A DNA stretch of 64,000 nt. Origin: Rickettsiales bacterium. GTDB lineage: Bacteria > Pseudomonadota > Alphaproteobacteria > Rickettsiales > SXRF01. The stretch lies in assembly GCA_041396965.1 (NCBI GenBank), contig JAWKXN010000001.1, positions 1,612,001 through 1,676,000 on the forward strand. Reading direction: 5' to 3'. The translations under genes were made by a program, and so were the position numbers. Position 1 is the stretch's first letter. Every line of letters begins with the position of its first letter. Shown here one piece after another: positions 54,523 to 64,000 of the stretch. Under the pieces are notes generated by a model. That model was not told where the DNA came from. It saw only the letters and a list, made by a program, of their open reading frames with translations, and did no database searches.

Positions 54523-54551
54523 TTGACAGTACGAATAATGGTTAGTATACA
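54523..54551 (+). promoter_or_regulatory. Promoter of the 23S-5S rRNA unit
   Basis: TTGACA (54523-54528), a 17-base spacer, then TATACA (54546-54551). The -35 is a full consensus match. It lies about 420 bases before the 23S start and indicates a unit transcribed apart from 16S. Confidence 0.7.
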
Positions 54552-54638
54552 TCACCTCCCTTCCTGTGATGAAGTGATTACGAAAGTTCTTTTTCAATGT
54601 GTTTTATTGAATGAATTTTCTGCTGTTTGATATTGTGA

Positions 54639-54654
54639 ATAGGTTTTTCTGAAC
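54639..54654. repeat. Left arm of the 23S processing stem
   Basis: ATAGGTTTTTCTGAAC is exactly complementary to 57806-57821. The pair encloses the 23S gene and would form the double-stranded stem cut by RNase III. Confidence 0.8.
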
Positions 54655-54967
54655 ATTAAAAATTCAGTCAGTAGCGGATATGACATGTTACTTGTAATAT
54701 GTTGTTATACTGACAGATTTTAATGAGTTGATGTAATTTGGATTGTTGAAAATGCAGGCTTTAACAAAGCTTATAGCGTTTCTGATTTTCAGTCTATACT
54801 AGGAAGCTGAGCTGGTGTGTATATTATACATGAAGCGAAAGCTGACGAAGTGGAGATAAAAATAAGGAGTGTTAGATGAGTTGTTTGGCTCTGTACGTTC
54901 ATAATCAGATATCGTTCAAACGAGAACTATGTTAAGAAATTAATATAGAAATTGGTTAAATTGTTAT

Positions 54968-57716
<2,749 letters not shown>

Positions 57717-57805
57717 GATGTCTGATTATAACGTACAGTGCCAAGCGGCTTAATTGCTCGTAAGAACTGTCAATAAAATAATCTGATTATATCAGAGCCT
57801 CATTA

Positions 57806-57821
57806 GTTCAGAAAAACCTAT
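57806..57821. repeat. Right arm of the 23S processing stem
   Basis: GTTCAGAAAAACCTAT, exact complement of 54639-54654, in the spacer between 23S and 5S. The spacer (57717-57965) has no tRNA. Confidence 0.8.
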
Positions 57822-57965
57822 ATCGCATATAAAGCAAAATTTTTAATGGCTTTATATGAGATGGATGTTAAGCAATTTTGTTCACAGCGAATAAACGTAC
57901 CTATATGGTACGTGTTGGGCGAGTACAAAATTAACGACACAGACACTCATAGAAAACATTAATAG

Positions 57966-58106
57966 TGGGCTTATATGACTTGGTGATTATAGCAAGGAAG
58001 GTCCCACCCGTTCCCATTCCGAACACGACCGTGAAACTCCTTAGCGCAGATGGTACTATGTCTCAAGGCATGGGAGAGTATGTCGTCGCCAAGTCTTATA
58101 AGCCCA
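57966..58106 (+). rRNA. rrf: 5S ribosomal RNA
   Basis: The terminal stem is TGGGCTTAT with ATAAGCCCA. Inside are CCCACCCGTTCCCATTCCGA and ACCGTGAAACTCCTTAGCGC, the classic 5S core. The T-run at 58107-58115 ends it. The mature 5' and 3' ends may lie some bases inside the given limits. Its 3' 85 bases are repeated at 58640 and, degenerate, near 59528. Confidence 0.95.
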
Positions 58107-58115
58107 TTTTTTTTT
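58091..58115 (+). terminator. Terminator at the 5S 3' end
   Basis: The 3' arm of the 5S stem (ATAAGCCCA) is followed by nine T's. It directly precedes the ribosome site of the next gene. Confidence 0.6.
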
Positions 58116-58124
58116 GGAGGTTTT

Positions 58125-58634
58125 ATGAGTTTCCTAAAATGGTTGTTGTACCCATTTGATAATATAAGAGAGTCCAAAAAAAATGCTATGTTGATTTACA
58201 GGACGCCACGTATTGTCCTAATTATAGTATTTTTAATCTTTATTGCTCTTGATTTGATTGTAATCAAACTTAACATATCCAGTTTTTTTGCTGTGCTTTT
58301 TGCATATGTAAGCGCATTAATTTTGTTATTGGAACTTATCCATGAAACTGGAATAAAGGTATTCTCTGAACATCTTGGTATGTCAAAAAATCAAAAAAAT
58401 ATTGATGATAAAAAAAACTTAGACTTGAAAATTCCTTTTTTCTACTGGTCATTAACATATTTATGGTTTGTTACACCAGTTAACAATTTTATAAGAAAAA
58501 TAATAGGAGTACAATTATTTGGATGGTCAAAGGAAGAAGACATGATAAATACTTATAAACTGCGTTTTATAGCTTTCATATTTTTAATTTTTGCTATTAA
58601 TTTTGATGTTTGCACACGTATATTTGGCAAATAA
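58125..58634 (+). CDS. Small membrane protein, first cargo after 5S
   Basis: The protein has 169 residues with about four membrane segments (IVLIIVFLIFIALDLIVI, FFAVLFAYVSALILLL, FYWSLTYLWFVTP and AFIFLIFAINFDVC). No family is recognised. GGAGG lies four bases before the ATG, immediately after the 5S T-run. It is on the rRNA strand and may be reached by readthrough. AT content is higher than that of the core genes. Confidence 0.7.
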   Translation: MSFLKWLLYPFDNIRESKKNAMLIYRTPRIVLIIVFLIFIALDLIVIKLNISSFFAVLFAYVSALILLLELIHETGIKVFSEHLGMSKNQKNIDDKKNLDLKIPFFYWSLTYLWFVTPVNNFIRKIIGVQLFGWSKEEDMINTYKLRFIAFIFLIFAINFDVCTRIFGK

Positions 58635-58639
58635 TTTCT

Positions 58640-58724
58640 AACACGACCGTGAAACTCCTTAGCGCAGATGGTACTATGTCTTAAGGCATGGGAGAGTATG
58701 TCGTCGCCAAGTCTTATAAGCCCA
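58640..58724 (+). repeat. Partial 5S rRNA copy 1 (3' 85 bases)
   Basis: The sequence AACACGACCGTGAAACTCCT to ATAAGCCCA is identical to 58022-58106 except for one base (TCTCAAGG became TCTTAAGG). A T-run follows as in the parent. It lacks the 5' part, so no 5S is made. It closes the first cargo unit. Confidence 0.9.
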
Positions 58725-58738
58725 TTTTTTTGTTTAAG

Positions 58739-58780
58739 TTGACATTTTATATATAAATGCTAGACTAGTTATCTAGTTAG
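58739..58780 (+). promoter_or_regulatory. Promoter and operator of the Phd/PIN pair
   Basis: TTGACA (58739-58744), 16 bases, TAGACT (58761-58766). An imperfect palindrome CTAGACTAG ... CTAGTTAG (58760-58780) covers the -10 box, the likely site of autorepression. Confidence 0.55.
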
Positions 58781-58807
58781 ATTAATAAAAGCTATTTATG
58801 TGTATTT

Positions 58808-59044
58808 ATGGAAAAAGTTGGAATTTTTGAAGTAAAAGCTAACTTATCACACCTTATTGAAAGGGTAATAGCCGGTGAGGAGATCACTATTTCTAGACGT
58901 GGCGTTCCTGTCGCCTTGCTCAGCCCAATTGAGAATAAATCCAAGAAAAAGAAAACTTTACAATCTCTAAAAAAATTCCGTGACAACCATAACACCAACG
59001 GTATTAGCATCAAGGAACTGATTACGGAAGGGCGTAAATATTGA
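58808..59044 (+). CDS. Phd/YefM-type antitoxin
   Basis: The protein has 78 residues. VGIFEVKANLSHLIERVIAG, then EEITISRRGVPVALLSPI, is the Phd/YefM DNA-binding fold. The Lys-rich linker and short C-terminal helix would bind the toxin. It overlaps the toxin start by four bases. Confidence 0.85.
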   Translation: MEKVGIFEVKANLSHLIERVIAGEEITISRRGVPVALLSPIENKSKKKKTLQSLKKFRDNHNTNGISIKELITEGRKY

Positions 59045-59454
59045 AAAAACTGGTTATAGACGCCTCCGTAGCCATTTCTCTTTGCTTAAAAGATGAAGGT
59101 TCAACACTTACCGAGGATTTATTAACTGAATTAGATAATTATCAGCTGTTAGTACCTCCACATTGGAGTGTAGAAGTTGCCAATGCTCTTTTTATGGCAT
59201 TTCGTAGGAAAAGACTTGAATTTACAGAAATATCCGTAGCGTTTAACCTACTTATGGATTTAGAACCCAAAATTATCTCTCTCCCCTACACCGCTATATC
59301 AGCAAATATGTTTACCCTAGCTGAAAAACATGGGCTTACTATATATGACACCTACTACCTACAAGTTGCTATAAATAACTCTGCTATTTTAGCGACCCTT
59401 GATAAAGAGCTTCACAAAGCAGCCTTAAACGAAAATATAAAAATATTTGAATAA
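59041..59454 (+). CDS. PIN-domain (VapC-type) toxin
   Basis: The protein has 137 residues. Likely catalytic acids are Asp7 (VIDASVA), Glu46 (SVEVANAL), Asp99 (YDTYYLQ) and Asp117 (TLDKEL). PIN toxins cut tRNA or rRNA. The start is TTG, overlapping the antitoxin stop (TTGA). It forms the second cargo unit behind the 5S gene. Confidence 0.87.
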   Translation: MKKLVIDASVAISLCLKDEGSTLTEDLLTELDNYQLLVPPHWSVEVANALFMAFRRKRLEFTEISVAFNLLMDLEPKIISLPYTAISANMFTLAEKHGLTIYDTYYLQVAINNSAILATLDKELHKAALNENIKIFE

Positions 59455-59527
59455 TCAACCAACTATTAAAGGAATATATCATCTATTCTCACATTCCGAC
59501 ACTCTTCCGCAACAAGCGCGAGACGAA

Positions 59528-59636
59528 ACTCCTTGAGATTATTATGGTAACTTAAGTCTTAAGGCATCCACCTTCGCTAAAGCTGCGGCGGACAAGTGGA
59601 AGAGTATGTCGCCCGTAAGTCTTATAAGCCTATTTT
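59528..59636 (+). repeat. Partial 5S rRNA copy 2, degenerate
   Basis: GACGAAACTCCTT, then TCTTAAGGCAT, AAGAGTATGTCG and AAGTCTTATAAGCC with a T-run, follow the order of the 5S 3' half. The central part is diverged. A stretch of about 29 bases (CCACCTTCGCTAAAGCTGCG and onward) is inserted. It is a decayed older copy and closes the second unit. Confidence 0.75.
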
Positions 59637-59660
59637 TTGTTTTAATTATAAATTATAAAA

Positions 59661-60947
59661 ATGCATGTTGATTTTATAGAACTGGAAAAGAATGAGCTAT
59701 TCCGCAGTGATATGCTCTATTTTATCCGTATGGCGAATCCCTATATAAAAACTATTTTTTGGGATATTTTTTCAGTACACAATAAAAACCGTAGAAAACT
59801 CCTCTATCAAATCGCTGAAGCTAATCTAGCCAAAAAGAATAAAAACGGAAATTATAATCTAAACGAAAAATATCTGCTAGACTCTATTATCCCAGACCAT
59901 AACAACAATGGTCGCCGCAGTCCATTACCTATGGATTGTATAAGCAGCACATTTGTTAATAAAATATTGAATATTATTGCCAAAGAGGAAAATGGCAATT
60001 TTATTTATGAAGGATTAGTAAAAACCTTTAATGAAAAACTCAGGGAAAACTTTGCCATTTTTGGCAAGAACGGGAAAGATAGCTTCACCATTTTTAGAGA
60101 AGCTATAACTACCTTGTATAAAAGACGTAATTTATTGGAACATTATAACGATCCATATAAAAAAAGTGAACCTCTCTCACAGAAATCTAATAATAAAAAC
60201 CGTAATGACACTAAGTCTAAAAAAGGTGAATTTCTACATACTGATGAAAAACTTATAGAAGCTCTTGGTTTGTTCTTGCTCCCAGACATCACATCGCACC
60301 TAGTGGGAAGAATTATTCATTATGAAAAAGCAATGAAAATTGATAGGGAAAAGCTCCAGTCTCATTTTGTAAGGGAGATGTTTATAAAACATACAGCAGA
60401 AAGAAAAGGAAGTACAAAACTACTGTTTTCTAGTGAGAGAACAAGAAAGAATATAAAAGATAAGCGTAAAAGAAAATCTATGGTAAATGAGTCATCCCTG
60501 CGTAAAAAACCATGGTATATCGCATACGAAAATGAATATAAGAAACTACCTAATAATAAAACAAATTACCGTGTCCATGAGTTCAAGTTACGCTATTATT
60601 TTATCGGAGAAAATAATATAGCCAAAATTAAAAACTTACTGAGTGAAAGCGATAACAGCCTATCTTTCAAACATGATATAGAAGCGTTTTATATTTTGAC
60701 CGCGAAGATAAACCTATTCATCCAGCGTTATCTTTTTATAGCCTTAAACAACTATAACGGGTTACCAGACGAAAACCTATCAACCACCCTAAAAGATATA
60801 CGCAATAGAATCGCTCACAATGGCTTCTTTTGGGATGTAAGAAAACAAAGTGAATCTCCGCCAGCTTACGCAGGCGGTTTCACTCTAGTTCAAGCTTCGC
60901 TTGGCCACAATCTTCCTGCCCTTGTTTTTCTATATAACGCTGTATAA
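59661..60947 (+). pseudogene. Two-HEPN putative RNase, 5' part, split by an insertion sequence
   Basis: The frame encodes 428 residues, of which about 398 are native. Two HEPN active-site motifs occur, both of the R-N-x3-H kind: R156-N157-L-L-E-H161 and R381-N382-R-I-A-H386. Between them lies a Lys/Arg/Asn-rich central part, helical by eye, with FKLRYYFIGENNI. The last 30 residues are read from the inserted IS200-type element. The native 3' end continues at 61382-61705 in frame. The intact protein would have about 510 residues. Two HEPN motifs of this kind are the hallmark of Cas13 and some Abi RNases. I cannot assign it to either. No CRISPR array is nearby. A ribosome site is not obvious. 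Confidence 0.72.
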
Positions 60948-61381
60948 TCTTTTCATTTATCCCCACCGTAGAAACAAAATAACTGCCCGACCATATACTA
61001 TCTGTACCCCAATACACCTTTTTGAGAAACGGAAACTTTACCTTGATTTTGCGTGCTGTATTCGTCTTAATTATTCGTACAACATCTCCTACGCTCATCT
61101 TTGGAGGAATAGACACAAGAATATGTATATGATCTTTATCATCATTATATTCCATAATATCTATTTCTGGATAATGTTCCGTTATTTCATAGAGTCTATT
61201 CCTCAAAAATTCGCTAACACCTTCGTTGATAATCTTACGACGGTATTTAGTCGCAAAAACAAGGTGATAGTGACATAGATAGATGCAGTTATTTTGTTTC
61301 CTGTAACTCATATATTATTTGTAGCAGGAAGATTGTAGCTGCGCTACATCCGCCAGCTCACGCAGGCGGTCTTAGAACGCG
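60850..61381 (-). mobile_element. IS200/IS605-type insertion sequence
   Basis: A single Y1 transposase gene is bounded by near-identical hairpins: on the minus strand CCGCCTGCGTAAGCTGGCGG near 60858-60877 and CCGCCTGCGTGAGCTGGCGG near 61350-61369. Subterminal hairpins instead of inverted repeats and no target duplication fit IS200. It has no TnpB gene. It interrupts the two-HEPN gene. The ends are estimated to within about 10 bases. Confidence 0.85.
60880..61311 (-). CDS. tnpA: IS200/IS605 family transposase TnpA
   Basis: The protein has 143 residues. The metal-binding HUH motif is HIHILVSIPP, and the catalytic Tyr is in IQRYIEKQ. HYHLVFATKYRR starts the domain. It moves as single-stranded DNA. 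It is complete and could be active. Confidence 0.95.
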   Translation of the reverse strand: MSYRKQNNCIYLCHYHLVFATKYRRKIINEGVSEFLRNRLYEITEHYPEIDIMEYNDDKDHIHILVSIPPKMSVGDVVRIIKTNTARKIKVKFPFLKKVYWGTDSIWSGSYFVSTVGINEKIIQRYIEKQGQEDCGQAKLELE

Positions 61382-61705
61382 GATAAAGAAGTATACAGTA
61401 TAGATGAGATATTCACTTCACTTATAAAATTTTGCTACTATCATGAGGGAAATAACTGTGCTAACGACTTCTACACACAAATTACCTCATTACTGAAAAA
61501 ACAAAAATTCTCCGTTGTCCACGTAAAGAATGGTGACCAACATAAATATTTATATATCAAAAGATGGACAAAGAATAATCGTGATAACTATCTTAGGAAT
61601 CAGGATATAATCGTAGATAAAAGAAAAAACTTTTATAATCAAATAGCAAAATGGAAATTAGACTTGGATAAATCTCTAAAAAATGTTACTTTAAGTTTGG
61701 TTTAA
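61382..61705 (+). pseudogene. 3' remainder of the two-HEPN gene
   Basis: An open frame of 107 codons reads DKEVYSIDEIFTSLIKFCYY and later QHKYLYIKRWTKNNRD. It ends TLSLV and stop. It has no start codon of its own at the front and no ribosome site. The composition (Lys/Asn/Tyr-rich) equals that of the 5' part. It follows directly behind the insertion sequence, so it is the cut-off C-terminus. Confidence 0.8.
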
Positions 61706-62049
61706 GATGGTTTTTTACCATTTTTGTGATTCCATTGGGCAATATTATAGTTGTATATCAATTTGTTAGTATTGTTCTGTTATACACCACTCCTATACGG
61801 CGTGGTTGTATGACCTACTTCAGGGATTTTTGTCATTCACTAGAAAGCCTTCTTAATTTGTCATTGCAATCGCATTTAGATACAATGTCACCCCGCACGT
61901 GGTTAGCGGGGTCTGGTGGGTTGCAGAGCAATCCAGTAAAAAGCTCTGCTTTTCACAACCGGATGCCGTCATAAAGACGGCATGACAGTATCATGTTCAA
62001 TGCCTGATACCCAAATGCAATCGCCATGCTTAATTTGTAAAATCTTTTA
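61706..62049. other. Non-coding stretch with palindromic repeat
   Basis: About 160 bases of unassigned AT-rich sequence come first, then the palindromic repeat. No gene is seen. Confidence 0.5.
61865..62025. repeat. Palindromic repeat element, complete copy
   Basis: About 160 bases. Hairpins are CCCCGC/GCGGGG, AAAAAGC/GCTTTT and ATGCCGTC/GACGGCAT. Ends GCATTTAGATACA and (inverted) GCATTTGGGTATCA look like terminal inverted repeats. Its first 103 bases recur at 8817-8919. It has no gene, so it is MITE-like or a Rickettsia-type palindromic element. Confidence 0.75.
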
Positions 62050-62078
62050 TTGCAAATGATTCTTATTCGCATTATAAT
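62050..62078 (+). promoter_or_regulatory. Promoter with Fur-like palindrome before the DUF2061 gene
   Basis: TTGCAA (62050-62055), a 17-base spacer, TATAAT (62073-62078). The spacer and -35 hold TGCAAATGATTCTTATTCGC, an imperfect palindrome like a Fur box. It could be iron control, but Fur sites vary in this class. Confidence 0.45.
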
Positions 62079-62152
62079 GAAAATATAAGACATTAAACTA
62101 TAGTAATATAATATACTGTTTATCAATAATAAAATACGAATTAGGGGTAGTT

Positions 62153-62392
62153 ATGAGCAGGTTAATATTTGAACACCAAACCACGATGAAAACCCTCACC
62201 TACTGCCTGATGCATTTTGTAGTGGCGATTACCGTCGCTTATCTTTTAAGTGGAAACTGGGCGATTGCCCTGTCTATAGGCATCATTGAGCCGCTGGTAC
62301 AAACCTTTTGCTATAACCTGCATGAACGTGGCTGGAAAAAAGCTGCCGATGGCTATCAGCGCAAATATCTCGGACTTATGATAACCAACTAA
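62153..62392 (+). CDS. DUF2061 membrane protein
   Basis: The protein has 79 residues with two membrane helices (LMHFVVAITVAYLLSG and AIALSIGIIEPLVQTF). KTLTYCLMHF and ERGWKK match DUF2061 proteins, small inner membrane proteins of unknown function. A good ribosome site AGGGGTAG lies before the ATG. Its promoter has a Fur-like palindrome. Confidence 0.85.
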   Translation: MSRLIFEHQTTMKTLTYCLMHFVVAITVAYLLSGNWAIALSIGIIEPLVQTFCYNLHERGWKKAADGYQRKYLGLMITN

Positions 62393-62543
62393 TACTCAAC
62401 AAAATAACCATAATCATTTGAATAAGAATTTCCTATTTCAAGTAACAAGGCTACGACAGTAAGATCACCACTCACGCAACACCAGCAACGTATAAGCGCA
62501 CATCTAGCTTTTCAAGAAAAAGCAGAAAGACTATAAGTTTGAG

Positions 62544-62996
62544 TTATCTGTCCTCTTCATCATCCTCGTCTTCATCGTCCTCATCTATGTGATCTATAAG
62601 CGTATCATCATCTATTGTTATATCATCATCCATCGGCTCTTCCGGCTCAACATCATCAAGCTCCTCAATATCATCAATATCGTCTATATCTTCCATTTCC
62701 TCAATCTCATCCTCACCATCCGCCGGTATAACATCATCAAAATCCTCTAAATCAACCCCTTCAATATTCTGTGTGGATTTCTTAGCTTTTTTCTTAGCGT
62801 CTTTACCCTGTTCAATTTTATTGTCACGGCTATCCGCATCCTCCGCGACCTTGCCTTTACGCCTTCCCCTGCCCTTAGTCTCACTACTATTTATAGTTCC
62901 ACATTTCGGACATATGGCTGGACTTTTACCTAAATCATAAAATTTCGCGCTACAAGAAGAACAAACTTTTTTATTTCCTAAATCATTCTTATCCAC
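62544..62996 (-). CDS. FYDLN-type zinc-ribbon acidic protein
   Basis: The protein has 150 residues. The N-terminal zinc ribbon is CSSCSAKFYDLGKSPAICPK with two Cys pairs; FYDLN-like here reads FYDLG. A Lys/Arg-rich linker follows, then a long Asp/Glu tail (about 90-150). This matches the TIGR02300 family of alphaproteobacteria, whose role is unknown. Confidence 0.85.
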   Translation of the reverse strand: MDKNDLGNKKVCSSCSAKFYDLGKSPAICPKCGTINSSETKGRGRRKGKVAEDADSRDNKIEQGKDAKKKAKKSTQNIEGVDLEDFDDVIPADGEDEIEEMEDIDDIDDIEELDDVEPEEPMDDDITIDDDTLIDHIDEDDEDEDDEEDR

Positions 62997-63092
62997 AAAA
63001 TATCTCCTTAAAAATTTCCCCTAATTATACTTTAACAAAATATTATCTAACTGATTAGAGACAAAATATTTTTTTGCAACATAATTTTATTA

Positions 63093-63122
63093 CTTGAAAA
63101 ATCCATTTATGTTACCACATAT
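63093..63122 (+). promoter_or_regulatory. Heat-shock (RpoH) promoter of grpE
   Basis: CTTGAAA (63093-63099), 15 bases, then CCACATAT. This matches the sigma-32 consensus CTTGAAA/CCCCATNT closely and stands about 50 bases before the grpE start. Confidence 0.65.
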
Positions 63123-63170
63123 TATTAACGTCTTATATATCCCAAATTTTGACTAACAAAGGAAATAGTA

Positions 63171-63797
63171 ATGAATGATTCTAAAAACAATGAAAAAAAT
63201 GAACAACAGGCTGAAATACAAGAAGAAAAATCCGAATCAGCCATAGAGGCAGAAAAAAATGATACCGTTACCGACTTAAGAGACACAAAAATATCTAGAC
63301 TTGAGAAGGAATGTGCTGATCTTCATGACAAATGGGTACGCTGCGTGGCGGAAATTGAGAATATCCAAAAACGTTCACAAAAAGCTTTAGAAGATAGTAA
63401 TAAATACGCTATCAGTGGATTCGCTGGAGATATGGTTAATGTTTTAGAAAACTTAAAAAGAGCTTTAGAAATAATACCATCTGATGACGATAATGATGAT
63501 AACTCAAATAATGAACTACTTAAAAAGCTTGGTGAGGGAGTTGAGCTTACCATGCAAGAGCTAATTTCTATATTCAAAAAACATGGAATAGAAAGAATAG
63601 ATCCATTAGGCAAAAAATTTGACCATAATCTCCATCAAGCTCTTTCCCAAGTAGAGGATGATAGCAAAGAAAGCGGAACAGTAATACAAGTCCTGCAAGC
63701 TGGATATATGATAGCCGACCGCTTACTACGTCCGGCTATGGTAACAGTCTCAACCACTTCGGCTAAAAATAAACATAAGGTTGATACTACAGCCTAG
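63171..63797 (+). CDS. grpE: Nucleotide exchange factor GrpE
   Basis: The protein has 208 residues. A charged N-terminus is followed by a long coiled coil (about 40-90, with DKWVRCVAEIENIQKR) and the beta domain (RIDPLGKKFDHNLHQALSQV, then QVLQAGYMIADRLLRPAMV). It exchanges ADP on DnaK. The RpoH promoter agrees with the role. Confidence 0.96.
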   Translation: MNDSKNNEKNEQQAEIQEEKSESAIEAEKNDTVTDLRDTKISRLEKECADLHDKWVRCVAEIENIQKRSQKALEDSNKYAISGFAGDMVNVLENLKRALEIIPSDDDNDDNSNNELLKKLGEGVELTMQELISIFKKHGIERIDPLGKKFDHNLHQALSQVEDDSKESGTVIQVLQAGYMIADRLLRPAMVTVSTTSAKNKHKVDTTA

Positions 63798-63922
63798 ATT
63801 ATAGAAAGTCGTGATTACAAATAACCAAGATCGTAAATAATATGTTGAGATAATCAATCCATATATTATAACTTGATTATATATTACAATCTGGAATAAC
63901 CTTCCACACAAGAAGGATAATC

Positions 63923-64000
63923 ATGCGTACCGATATAGCTTTTTCCTCAGACGACTCTCATCGTTTCCTACCATGGCTTATTGGTATAATGGTGTGTTTG
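63923..64000 (+). CDS. FtsX-like cell division permease, 5' end only
   Basis: The first 26 codons are visible: MRTDIAFSSDDSHRFLPWLI, then a hydrophobic run. RFLPWLI just before the first membrane helix is common at the start of alphaproteobacterial FtsX. AGAAGGA lies six bases before the ATG. FtsX acts with FtsE at division. The call is tentative because most of the gene is outside. Confidence 0.5.
   Translation, partial: MRTDIAFSSDDSHRFLPWLIGIMVCL

Larger units (their letters stand above)
54157..54967. other. Leader region of the 23S rRNA gene, no protein gene
   Basis: An AT-rich stretch of about 350 bases follows the DUF2089 gene start, then the rRNA promoter at 54523. The remaining 400 bases carry the left arm of the 23S processing stem (54639-54654). 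No 16S gene and no tRNA gene is seen in the stretch. Confidence 0.7.

Noticed and set aside
58050..58124. A longer start for the membrane protein within the 5S gene
   Set aside because: The extra 25 codons are 5S sequence, and GGAGG stands before the ATG at 58125.
59661..61705. A type VI CRISPR-Cas locus
   Set aside because: No direct repeats with regular spacers are visible in the flanks and no cas1 or cas2 is present, so only the HEPN motifs are claimed.

Overview
The window is about 64 kb of a low-GC alphaproteobacterial chromosome. The class call rests on a FliX flagellar regulator divergent from flgI, an intact mraZ-to-ftsA cluster, HdaA, a FYDLN-type zinc-ribbon protein and an AT-rich coding bias. 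Several traits point towards Rickettsiales or a related host-associated lineage. These are a 23S-5S rRNA unit with its own promoter and no 16S upstream, a DUF2610-like protein, an ankyrin protein, palindromic repeats that have entered reading frames, and many small lineage-specific proteins. Flagellar, purine (purM, purN) and branched-chain amino acid (ilvE) genes argue against extreme reduction. The order-level placement is inference.

Layout. 1-5063: flagellar rod/P-ring genes (flgJ-like, flgI) divergent from fliX, then a DegP protease, an MlaC-like lipid carrier and an unknown protein. 5064-24250: the division and cell-wall cluster on the minus strand (mraZ, rsmH, ftsL, ftsI, murE, murF, mraY, murD, unknown, ftsW, murG, murC, murB, [insert], ddl, ftsQ, ftsA), driven by a promoter overlapped by MraZ boxes. 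Three things break the usual order: a DUF559 nuclease domain inserted in frame in MurD, an unknown gene between murD and ftsW, and a toxin-antitoxin pair with a ddl 5' duplication and a palindromic repeat between murB and ddl. 24522-31687: two tandem EF-hand-like membrane proteins, rpsD, and five lineage-specific proteins in three transcription units with shared leader structures. 32410-39696: rluD, trmB, unknowns, ilvE, pgeF (with an in-frame palindromic insert), a MidA-like methyltransferase and lgt. 39749-42033: a CfrBI-like restriction endonuclease and a HEAT-repeat-fused DNA methyltransferase. 42184-54156: purN, purM, a DUF2066-like protein, a PerM-type permease, hdaA, a YafQ/DinJ-type pair, an ankyrin protein, miaB, and a TPM/LemA/DUF2089 set. 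54157-58115: the 23S and 5S rRNA genes. 58125-61705: an accessory block in which genes are separated by copies of the 3' part of the 5S gene. 61865-64000: a palindromic repeat, a DUF2061 protein, a FYDLN protein, grpE and the start of an ftsX-like gene.

The most interesting region is the block after the 5S gene. It holds a membrane protein, a Phd/PIN toxin-antitoxin pair, and a protein with two R-N-x3-H HEPN motifs. The HEPN protein is split by an IS200/IS605-type element, and its 3' remainder is still readable. The first two cargo units end in a copy of the 5S 3' end with its T-run, which looks like repeated insertion at one site. The HEPN protein has a small Cas13-like or Abi-like plan of about 510 residues, but no CRISPR array or other cas gene is visible here. 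The second notable theme is repeats invading genes: MurD carries a whole DUF559 domain bounded by GC-rich palindromes, and PgeF carries about 31 residues encoded by a palindromic element.
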